This document shows, one piece after another, positions 5,973 to 11,818 of a stretch of DNA of 15,868 bases. Every line of letters starts with the position of its first letter. Positions within the stretch are counted from its first letter, which is position 1. The position numbers and the translations under genes were made by a program. Source of the DNA: Oscillospiraceae bacterium (GTDB lineage: Bacteria; Bacillota_A; Clostridia; Oscillospirales; Oscillospiraceae); contig JAILOS010000107.1 in assembly GCA_024690695.1 (NCBI GenBank), positions 1 to 15,868 on the forward strand, in the 5' to 3' direction. The notes beneath the pieces were generated by a model that was given only the letters and a program-made list of their open reading frames with translations, had not been told where the DNA came from and ran no database searches.

Positions 5973-6825
5973 AGAAAAACGCGGCCTCGGAACGGGGCTG
6001 GACGCGCTCTTCGGCCCGGAGCCGGAGGAGGCGGAGAGCGAGCTGCAGACGCTGCCGATCGCAAAGATCGAGCCGCGCGCGGATCAGCCGCGCGAACGCT
6101 TTGACGAGGCGTCGCTGCAGGAGCTGGCCGAATCCATCGGCCGCTACGGACTGATCCAGCCGATCACGGTGCGAAAGCTCGACGGCGGCTACTACCAGAT
6201 CATCGCGGGCGAACGCCGCTGGCGTGCCTCGCGTCTGGCGGGTCTGCTTGAGGTTCCGGCCCGCGTGATCGAGGCGGACGACCGCCGCGCCGCCGAGCTG
6301 GCGCTGGTTGAAAATTTGCAGCGCGAGGATCTGAACCCCATTGAGGAGGCCCAGGGCTATCAGAGCCTGATGCGGGATTACGGGCTGACGCAGGAGGAAA
6401 CCGCGCAGAGCGTGGGCCGCTCGCGCCCCGCCGTCGCCAACGCGCTGCGTCTGCTGAGCCTCAGCGAGGGCGTGCGCGCGCTGGTCGAGAGCGGAAAGCT
6501 CTCCGCCGGACACGCGCGGGCGCTGCTGCCGCTGGAGGACGAACAGCTCCAACTCCGCGCGGCGAAAACCGTGCTCGAAAAGGAGCTCTCCGTGCGCAAA
6601 ACCGAACAGCTCGCCGCAAAGCTCCGGCGCGGCGAGAAGGAGGCGCCCGCGCGCGACCCGCTGGCCGTGGATTACGCGGCCGAGGTCGGCGAGGCGCTGA
6701 GCCGGATTGTCGGCCGGCGCGTCCGGCTGATCGACGGCCGCCGCAGCGGCCGCATCGAGATCGAATACTACGGCGCGGAGGACCGGGAGGCGCTGATCGA
6801 GCTCCTGTCCTCGCTGAAACGATAG
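5962..6825 (+). CDS. parB: Chromosome-partitioning protein ParB (Spo0J)
   Basis: This 287-residue protein has all the ParB parts in order. The basic N-terminal peptide KRGLGTGLDALFG (6-18) stimulates the ParA ATPase in the family. The CTP-binding domain has GERRWRA (83-89) and ENLQREDLNPIEEA (117-130). The helix-turn-helix at about 142-165 (GLTQEETAQSVGRSRPAVAN) reads parS. A C-terminal dimerisation domain has the motif GRIEIEYYGAEDREALIELL. It binds the two parS sites at 5105-5153, spreads, and recruits condensin. It is an ordinary ParB rather than Noc, whose target sequence differs. The TAG stop at 6823-6825 sits inside the TAGGAGG ribosome binding site of serS, so the genes are probably co-transcribed. 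Confidence 0.96.
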   Translation: MAGKEKRGLGTGLDALFGPEPEEAESELQTLPIAKIEPRADQPRERFDEASLQELAESIGRYGLIQPITVRKLDGGYYQIIAGERRWRASRLAGLLEVPARVIEADDRRAAELALVENLQREDLNPIEEAQGYQSLMRDYGLTQEETAQSVGRSRPAVANALRLLSLSEGVRALVESGKLSAGHARALLPLEDEQLQLRAAKTVLEKELSVRKTEQLAAKLRRGEKEAPARDPLAVDYAAEVGEALSRIVGRRVRLIDGRRSGRIEIEYYGAEDREALIELLSSLKR

Positions 6826-6837
6826 GAGGAAAACGAC

Positions 6838-8160
6838 ATGCTTGATTTGAAGTGGATCCGGGACAACCCGGAGGCGGTCAAGGAAAACATCCGCAAAAAA
6901 TACCAGGACGCGAAGCTGCCGCTCGTGGACGAGCTGCTGGAGCTGGACGCGAAAAACCGCGCCGCGATCACCGAGGCCAGCGAGCTGCGCGCGCAGCGCA
7001 ACGCGATCAGCAAGGCCAACGGGCCGCTGTTCGGCCGGCTCAAAAAGGCCTCCGACGCGGAAAAGCCCGCGATCCAGGCTGAGATCGACGCCAACGTCGA
7101 GCGCGTGAAGGCCAACGACGCGCGCCGCGAGGAGCTGGAACGGCAGGAAGAGGACTACGCCGCGCGCATTCACCGCATCCTGCTGCAGATCCCGAACATC
7201 ATCGACCCCTCCGTGCCGCTCGGCCCGGACGACAGCTATAACGTCGAGGTCCAGCGCTTCGGCGAGCCGAAAGTTCCAGATTTTTCCATTCCTTACCATA
7301 CCCAGATCATGGAGAGCTTCAACGGCGTCGACATGGACGCGGCGGGCCGCGTGTCCGGCAACGGCTTCTATTATCTGATGGGCGATATCGCGCGGCTGCA
7401 CTCGGCGGTGCTGGCCTACGCGCGCGATTTCATGATCGGCAAGGGCTTTACCTACTGCATCCCGCCCTACATGATCCACGGCAACGTCGTCGAGGGCGTG
7501 ATGAGCCAGACCGACATGGAAGCGATGATGTACAAGATCGAGGGCGAGGACCTGTATCTGATCGGCACCAGCGAGCATTCGATGATCGGCAAATTCATCG
7601 ACCAGCTTCTCCCCGAGGAGAGCCTGCCGCAGACGCTGACCAGCTACTCCCCCTGCTTCCGCAAGGAGAAGGGCGCCCACGGCATCGAGGAGCGCGGTGT
7701 CTACCGCATTCACCAGTTTGAAAAGCAGGAGATGATCGTCGTCTGCCGGCCGGAGGATTCGATGGCCTGGTACGAGAAGATGTGGCGCTACAGCGTGGAG
7801 CTGTTCCGCTCGATGGACATCCCGGTGCGGCAGCTCGAGTGCTGCAGCGGCGACCTGGCCGACCTCAAGGTGAAGTCCTGCGACATCGAGGCCTGGTCTC
7901 CCCGCCAGCAGAAATATTTTGAGGTCTGCTCCTGCTCCAACCTCGGCGACGCGCAGGCGCGCCGCCTGAAAATGCGCGTCAAGGGCGCCGACGGGCGGAT
8001 CTGGCTGCCCCACACGCTCAACAACACCGTCGCCGCGCCGCCGCGCATGCTGATCGCGCTGCTGGAGAACAATCTCCGCGCCGACGGCTGCGTGACGATC
8101 CCGGCGGCTCTGCGCCCGTACATGGGCGGGACGGAGCTTCTCGTCCCGAACAAACCATAA
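6838..8160 (+). CDS. serS: Seryl-tRNA synthetase, atypical motif set
   Basis: A 440-residue class II synthetase that charges tRNA-Ser. It starts MLDLKWIRDNPEAVKENIRK, and residues about 30-110 form the long antiparallel coiled coil that contacts the tRNA variable arm. The catalytic core has LYLIGTSEHSMIGKF, motif 2 with CFRKEKGAHGIEERG from residue 273 and RIHQFEKQEM, and motif 3 HTLNNTVAAPPRMLIALLEN from 392. Standard bacterial SerRS has TAEVPLTN, FRSEAGSAGRDTRG and LNGSGLAVGR at these places, so the core is divergent and reads closer to archaeal or eukaryotic forms as I recall them. The end IPAALRPYMGGTELL is normal. AGGAGGA lies 7 bases upstream of ATG 6838. No T-box leader exists, since only 12 bases separate it from parB. 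Confidence 0.95.
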   Translation: MLDLKWIRDNPEAVKENIRKKYQDAKLPLVDELLELDAKNRAAITEASELRAQRNAISKANGPLFGRLKKASDAEKPAIQAEIDANVERVKANDARREELERQEEDYAARIHRILLQIPNIIDPSVPLGPDDSYNVEVQRFGEPKVPDFSIPYHTQIMESFNGVDMDAAGRVSGNGFYYLMGDIARLHSAVLAYARDFMIGKGFTYCIPPYMIHGNVVEGVMSQTDMEAMMYKIEGEDLYLIGTSEHSMIGKFIDQLLPEESLPQTLTSYSPCFRKEKGAHGIEERGVYRIHQFEKQEMIVVCRPEDSMAWYEKMWRYSVELFRSMDIPVRQLECCSGDLADLKVKSCDIEAWSPRQQKYFEVCSCSNLGDAQARRLKMRVKGADGRIWLPHTLNNTVAAPPRMLIALLENNLRADGCVTIPAALRPYMGGTELLVPNKP

Positions 8161-8178
8161 AAGAACGGAAAGGAAAGG

Positions 8179-8628
8179 ATGAAAATCATGAAAAAGTTCC
8201 TGGAAGAGTTCAAAACCTTCATTACGAAGGGCAACGTGCTCGACATGGCGGTCGGCGTGATCGTCGGCGGGGCCTTCGGCGCGATCACGACCGCGCTGGT
8301 CGGCAACGTCATCACCCCGCTGCTGGCTGTCGCCTTCAAGGCGCCGAACACCGACGCGCTGAACATCACGCTGCGCCCCGCGACCGAGGAGGCCGAGGCG
8401 ATCGTGCTGGGGCTCGGCACCTTCGTCGGCGCGATCCTCAACTTCCTGATCCTCGCGCTGGTGCTGTTCTGCGTGATCCGCGCCTTCAACAAGGCCCGCG
8501 AGCTGGCCGAGCGGAAGAAAAAGGCCGAGGAAGAGGCCGCTGCCGCCGCCGCGCCCGCCGAGGAGCCGAAGCCCACGACCGAAGAGCTGCTGGGCGAGAT
8601 CCTCGAGGAGCTGAAGAAGCGGAAATAA
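8179..8628 (+). CDS. mscL: Large-conductance mechanosensitive channel
   Basis: A 149-residue MscL, a homopentameric membrane valve that opens under osmotic downshock. KKFLEEFKTFITKGNVLDMA leads into the pore helix VGVIVGGAFGAITTALVGNV (about 24-43). A periplasm-side loop follows, then the second span AILNFLILALVLFCVIRAF (about 87-105). A charged Ala/Glu linker and the C-terminal amphipathic bundle helix TEELLGEILEELKKRK complete the protein. All parts are of normal type. Two starts are possible: ATG 8179, with GGAAAGG 5 bases upstream, or ATG 8188 (MKKFLEEF), with AGGAAAGG 9 bases upstream. The shorter form looks more like other family members. It is 18 bases after serS, so it is probably the last gene of the parAB-serS-mscL transcript, ended by the terminator at 8682. 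Confidence 0.95.
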   Translation: MKIMKKFLEEFKTFITKGNVLDMAVGVIVGGAFGAITTALVGNVITPLLAVAFKAPNTDALNITLRPATEEAEAIVLGLGTFVGAILNFLILALVLFCVIRAFNKARELAERKKKAEEEAAAAAAPAEEPKPTTEELLGEILEELKKRK

Positions 8629-8632
8629 TCCG

Positions 8633-8651
8633 CCGCTTTCGCAAAAAGCGG
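8633..8651 (+). other. Small hairpin after mscL
   Basis: CCGCTTT (8633-8639) pairs with AAAGCGG (8645-8651) across CGCAA, five bases after the mscL stop. There is no T-run, so it may only protect the 3' end ahead of the true terminator at 8682. Confidence 0.3.
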
Positions 8652-8670
8652 GGCCTGCCCGAAAAACCAA

Positions 8671-8727
8671 ATAAAAAAGAGCAGTGAGGCGAAATCGGAA
8701 AACCCGATTTCGCCTCACTGTTTTTTT
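8671..8727. terminator. Strong bidirectional intrinsic terminator after mscL
   Basis: CAGTGAGGCGAAATCGG (8682-8698) and CCGATTTCGCCTCACTG (8704-8720) form a perfect 17-bp stem with an AAAAC loop. TTTTTTT follows at 8721-8727, and an A-rich tract at 8671-8680 provides a U-run on the minus strand. It separates the plus-strand parAB-serS-mscL unit from the convergent minus-strand cluster. Confidence 0.93.
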
Positions 8728-8757
8728 ATCGTTTGTCTGTTATGTCACGGTTTGTCG

Positions 8758-8869
8758 GTCATTCTGATCGTCAGCGAAGACTCTGCGGCGAAAGACCGGG
8801 GAGCCCCCGTTCCCGCCATTCCGAATTTCTCCCGCAGATCCTTCGTCGCCTGCGGCTCCTCAGGATGAC
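8758..8869. repeat. Imperfect inverted-repeat intergenic element (MITE-like)
   Basis: The ends GTCATTCTGA (8758-8767) and TCAGGATGAC (8860-8869) match as inverted repeats at 9 of 10 positions. Complementarity continues inward with gaps: CAGCGAAGACTCTGCGG against CCGCAGATCCTTCGTCG. The right arm resembles the GTCATCCTGAG/CGAAGGATCT repeats that I recall scattered between genes in gut Clostridia. There is no coding capacity. The flanks 8728-8757 and 8870-8912 show nothing I can name. Confidence 0.55.
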
Positions 8870-8912
8870 AGGTTTACGGGCGGCGATCGCTGCGCCTGCG
8901 GAGACGGAGCGG

Positions 8913-9572
8913 TCACGTGCCGTCCCGGTAGGCGGCCCAGAGGAAATCGAACAGCGGCAGCAGGCGCCCGTAACAGTCGACCAGCACGCGCGGCAGCTCC
9001 GGCAAAAACGCCTCGCCGCCGAGGTCCTTCTCCAGCCCCACGCTCAGCGAGCGGCGGTTGTACCAGGGGTTCAGCTTCTCGCCGCGCTCGCCCTTCGGGC
9101 GCTTGTAGGGCGCGCCCCAGAGCTTCCAGCCCGCCCCCAGCTCGTCGACGATGCGCTCGAAGCGCGCGCTCTCGGCGTCGATGCGGCGGCGGAAGGCCTC
9201 CATCACGGCCGGCGGCGCGTCCCAGAAGCCGAGCCCATAGCTGTATTTCGCCGGCCCGAGCTCAAACCAGAAGGCGGGCGTCGGGTCGTGCTTGCCGCCG
9301 ACGTAGAGGATGAACCAGAGGTGATCCTTGTACGGCCCGCGGCCGAAAAGCCGCCGCGCGTCGCGGTAGATGCGCGAGACGTGGACCTGAAAGCCGCGCT
9401 CGGGCCAGCGCGCGTCCGCCAGCGCCAGGGTCTCGGCGGCCAGGGCGCGGAAGGGGCGGTTCAGCACGCGCTCCCAGGTCTCGCGGTGCGCCTCGAACCA
9501 GGGGCGCTCGTTGTTGAAGCTCAGATCCCAGAGAAAGGCGCCGGTCTCTTTGGAAAAGCCCTCGAAAGCCAT
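8913..9572 (-). CDS. DUF2461 (TIGR02453) family protein
   Basis: This 219-residue soluble protein has the features of the DUF2461 family: FLWDLSFNNERPWFEAHRET near the start, then HVSRIYRDARRLFGRGPYKD (about 64-83). WFILYVGGKHDPTPAFWFEL follows, then the GLGFWDAPPAVMEAFRRRI segment. The family's biochemical function is not established to my knowledge. It lies 3 bases after the small membrane protein gene and is the last gene of the minus-strand cluster, before the 8671-8727 terminator. Its ribosome binding site is weak (AAGTAAGG just before ATG 9570-9572), which fits translation coupled to the upstream gene. It is not part of the conserved division cluster in Bacillus, so it is probably a lineage addition. 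Confidence 0.85.
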   Translation of the reverse strand: MAFEGFSKETGAFLWDLSFNNERPWFEAHRETWERVLNRPFRALAAETLALADARWPERGFQVHVSRIYRDARRLFGRGPYKDHLWFILYVGGKHDPTPAFWFELGPAKYSYGLGFWDAPPAVMEAFRRRIDAESARFERIVDELGAGWKLWGAPYKRPKGERGEKLNPWYNRRSLSVGLEKDLGGEAFLPELPRVLVDCYGRLLPLFDFLWAAYRDGT

Positions 9573-9575
9573 GCC

Positions 9576-9779
9576 TTACTTCTTCCGCTTGCCCGCGGCG
9601 TACCAGAACATCCAGACGACGATGACGACGAGCGCGAGGATCAGCACGACGCCGAGCACCGCGTCGACCAGACCCGACACCAGCGCGAAGGCGCCGCTGA
9701 TCAGCTTGCCCGCCAGCACGATCACCGCCGCGGCGACGAGGATCAGCACGAGCCAGGAGATCCATTTTTTGTTTTTCAT
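9576..9779 (-). CDS. Small two-span membrane protein, unknown function
   Basis: A 67-residue protein made almost entirely of two hydrophobic helices: WISWLVLILVAAAVIVLAGK (about 6-25) and VLGVVLILALVVIVVWMFWY (about 41-60). It has a lysine-rich N terminus (MKNKK) and C terminus (GKRKK), suggesting that both ends are cytoplasmic. I recognise no family. It is likely to be real because AAAGGAGG (9787-9794) sits 7 bases before the ATG. The start also overlaps the pseudouridine synthase stop as ATGA, and the gene fits tightly between two good genes. It could be a small membrane-stress or anchoring protein; nothing in the sequence decides this. Confidence 0.7.
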   Translation of the reverse strand: MKNKKWISWLVLILVAAAVIVLAGKLISGAFALVSGLVDAVLGVVLILALVVIVVWMFWYAAGKRKK

Positions 9780-10699
9780 TCCGTTTCCTCCTTTACCAGA
9801 CGGGAAAGCACCTCAGTAAAATACGGCGGCAGCGGGGCCTCGAAGGCGAGCCGCTCGCCGCTGACCGGGTGCGTCAGATGCAGGCGGCGGGCGTGCAGAC
9901 ACTGGCCCTCCAGCCCCTTGTCGGGCGAGGGCGCGCCGTAGACCCCGTCGCCCAGCAGCGGATGGCCGATGGCGGCCATGTGGACGCGGATCTGGTGCGT
10001 GCGGCCGGTTTCCAGGCGGCACAGGAGCCGCGTATAGCCCCGGTAGCGCTCCAGCACCTGCCAGTGCGTCACGGCCTCACGGCCGTTTTTCACGTTCACG
10101 GCCATGCGCTTGCGGTCCGTCGGCGAGCGGCCGATCGGCAGGCGCACGACGCCGCCGTCCTCGCGCATCGCGCCGCGCACGACGGCCTCGTACTCGCGGA
10201 AAAGGCTGTGATCGGCGAGCTGCAGCGCCAGCGCACGGTGCGCCGCGTCGTTTTTGGCGGCGACCAGCAGGCCCGAGGTGTCCCGGTCGATGCGGTGCAC
10301 GATGCCGGGGCGCTTCTCGCCGCCGACGCCCGAGAGCGAATCGCCGCAATGCCAGAGCAGGGCGTTGACCAGCGTGCCGTCGGGGTGCCCGGGCGCCGGG
10401 TGCACGACGAGCCCGCGCGGCTTGTTGACGACGATCAGCTCGCCGTCCTCGTACACGACGTCGAGCGGGATGTCCTGCGGCACGAGCGGAATGTCGGCCG
10501 GCGCGGGGATCAGCGCCTCGACGAGATCGCCGGCGCCGACGCGATCGTTCTTTTTCGCGGGGCGGCCGTTGACGAAAACGCGGCCCTCCTCGATCAGCCG
10601 CTGGGCGGCGCTGCGGCTCAACAGCTCGCTATGGCGAGGAAGGAGAGCGTCGATCCGATCGCCGCTCTCCTCCACGGTAAAAATCAGTTGTTCGTCCAT
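9776..10699 (-). CDS. RluA/RluD-family 23S rRNA pseudouridine synthase
   Basis: A 307-residue enzyme of the RluA superfamily. An S4 RNA-binding domain occupies residues about 14-62 (DALLPRHSELLSRSAAQRLI). The catalytic domain has VVNKPRGLVVHPAPGH (90-105), then GIVHRIDRDTSGLLVAAKND with Asp138 as the expected catalytic residue, then RLETGRTHQIRVHMAAIGHP. Length and order match RluD, which modifies helix 69 of 23S rRNA; the exact target cannot be told from sequence. In Bacillus the counterpart (ylyB) also follows lspA. Here the start is 5 bases after the lspA stop without a clear ribosome binding site, so translation is probably coupled. The stop overlaps the next gene by 4 bases. Confidence 0.94.
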   Translation of the reverse strand: MDEQLIFTVEESGDRIDALLPRHSELLSRSAAQRLIEEGRVFVNGRPAKKNDRVGAGDLVEALIPAPADIPLVPQDIPLDVVYEDGELIVVNKPRGLVVHPAPGHPDGTLVNALLWHCGDSLSGVGGEKRPGIVHRIDRDTSGLLVAAKNDAAHRALALQLADHSLFREYEAVVRGAMREDGGVVRLPIGRSPTDRKRMAVNVKNGREAVTHWQVLERYRGYTRLLCRLETGRTHQIRVHMAAIGHPLLGDGVYGAPSPDKGLEGQCLHARRLHLTHPVSGERLAFEAPLPPYFTEVLSRLVKEETE

Positions 10700-10704
10700 G
10701 CCGC

Positions 10705-11754
10705 TCAGCGGAACTCCGCCAGGATGTCCTCCAGGCTGAATTCCTCTTCGGCCGCCGGCTTCGGGGCCGGGGCGGGAGCCGGAGCCGGCGCCGGTTTTTC
10801 GACGGGGGCGGGCTTCTCGACGGGCGCGGGCTTCTCGACGGGCGCGGGCGCGCTCTTCCGGACCGGAGCCGGTTTTTCGACGGGTGCCGGGACCGGGATC
10901 TCAACGGGCGCGCTCTTCCGGGCCGGGGCGGGCGCGGGCTTCTCCCACTCGGCGAAGGGATCCTTCGGATCCACGACCGGCGCGCGGGAGCTCTTCTTCT
11001 CCTTTTCGACGGGGGCGGGCTCGGCGGCGCGGCGGGCCTTGTAGCGCTCGTAGTCGTCCTCGTAGCGGCTCTGCCTGGCCTTGCCCGGCTCCTTGCGCGG
11101 CGCGGGCGCGGCGGCGGCGCGGCGGGCCTTACGGCCGCGGAGCGGACGGTCTTCCTCTTCCTCTTCCTCTTCGTCCTCCAGCGCGGGCTCCTCGTCCTCT
11201 TCGTCCTCCTCGTCGTAGTCCTCGTCGTCGCTGTCGGAGCGCTTGCCGCCGAAGAGCACGTAGAGGATGAACAGGAAGCAGAACACCGTGATGAAGATGT
11301 CCGCGACGTTGAAGACGGGGAAGTTGATCCCGTCCGGCGCGAGGCCGGGGATCTTCCAGTCGGCAAGGAAGTCCAGCTTGATCATGTCCACGACGCTGCC
11401 CTTGTTCACGACGCGGTCAATGGCGTTGGAGATGCCGCCGGCGGCGACGAAGACCAGACACCAGCGGCCGAAGCGGCCCTTGACGACGTTGGCGGCCAGC
11501 AGGATGATCACCAGCAGGGCAACGAGACCCGCGATGCCGATGAAGATCAGCGTGGAATACTCGCCGAGGCTGAGACCGAAGGCGGCGTTTGGGTTCAGGG
11601 TGTTGACGATGGTGAGCTTGCCCTCGGACAGGCTGATGGCTATGACGTCGCCGACGGTTCTCGCCGCGGTGCTCTCCACGATGTTCACGGTGACCCACCA
11701 CTTGGTCCACTGGTCGAGAATGATGACCAACAGGGCTACGATGGCGTACAGCAT
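10705..11754 (-). CDS. lspA: Lipoprotein signal peptidase II with a 179-residue disordered tail
   Basis: Residues 1-170 are a normal SPase II, which removes signal peptides from prolipoproteins in the membrane. LLVIILDQWTKWWV is the first span, followed by NTLNPNAAFGLSL (51-63), GGISNAIDRV with catalytic Asp113, and FNVADIFI with catalytic Asp152. Usual LspA proteins stop near here at 150-170 residues. This one continues with an acidic block (172-202, nearly all D/E), a basic stretch (204-245) and a Pro/Ala/Val/Glu/Lys-rich repeat region (about 246-334). It ends in EEEFSLEDILAEFR. The reading frame is continuous, and the stop lies 5 bases before the next gene, so the tail is not a frameshift artefact within this sequence. 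GAGGAG lies just before the ATG. The tail should face the cytoplasm after the fourth span. Confidence 0.93.
   Translation of the reverse strand: MLYAIVALLVIILDQWTKWWVTVNIVESTAARTVGDVIAISLSEGKLTIVNTLNPNAAFGLSLGEYSTLIFIGIAGLVALLVIILLAANVVKGRFGRWCLVFVAAGGISNAIDRVVNKGSVVDMIKLDFLADWKIPGLAPDGINFPVFNVADIFITVFCFLFILYVLFGGKRSDSDDEDYDEEDEEDEEPALEDEEEEEEEDRPLRGRKARRAAAAPAPRKEPGKARQSRYEDDYERYKARRAAEPAPVEKEKKSSRAPVVDPKDPFAEWEKPAPAPARKSAPVEIPVPAPVEKPAPVRKSAPAPVEKPAPVEKPAPVEKPAPAPAPAPAPKPAAEEEFSLEDILAEFR
10780..10884 (-). repeat. Tandem 18-bp coding repeats in the lspA tail
   Basis: Units such as GGCTTCTCGACGGGCGCG (plus strand) recur head to tail, two of them identical and others diverged. On the minus strand they encode PAPVEK-type hexapeptides. 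Such repeats can expand or contract, so copy number is likely to vary between strains. Confidence 0.75.
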
Positions 11755-11770
11755 ATCTTTCTCCTCTCTG

Positions 11771-11789
11771 CCGCGGCTGTCCGCCGCGG
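11771..11789 (-). other. Hairpin between ileS and lspA
   Basis: CCGCGGC and GCCGCGG form a perfect 7-bp stem around a 5-base loop in the 64-base gap between the genes, just before the GAGGAG site of lspA. There is no U-run, so it is not a terminator; it may be a processing or stability element. Confidence 0.35.
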
Positions 11790-11818
11790 TCTTTCTGCGG
11801 GATGGAAGATGGCGATGA

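Noticed and set aside
5596..8718. A very long minus-strand open frame antisense to parA, parB, serS and mscL
   Set aside because: It is a by-product of G+C-rich codon use in the true plus-strand genes. Its translation is dominated by Arg, Ala, Leu and His with no recognisable domain, and all four sense genes are certain.
10780..10884. CRISPR-like array
   Set aside because: The repeats are contiguous 18-bp coding units without spacers, in frame with lspA.
9869..11044. A plus-strand open frame with Gly/Ala-rich repeats opposite rluD and lspA
   Set aside because: The repeats are the reverse complement of the PAPVEK-coding repeats of the lspA tail. The rest is antisense to the RluA-family catalytic domain.
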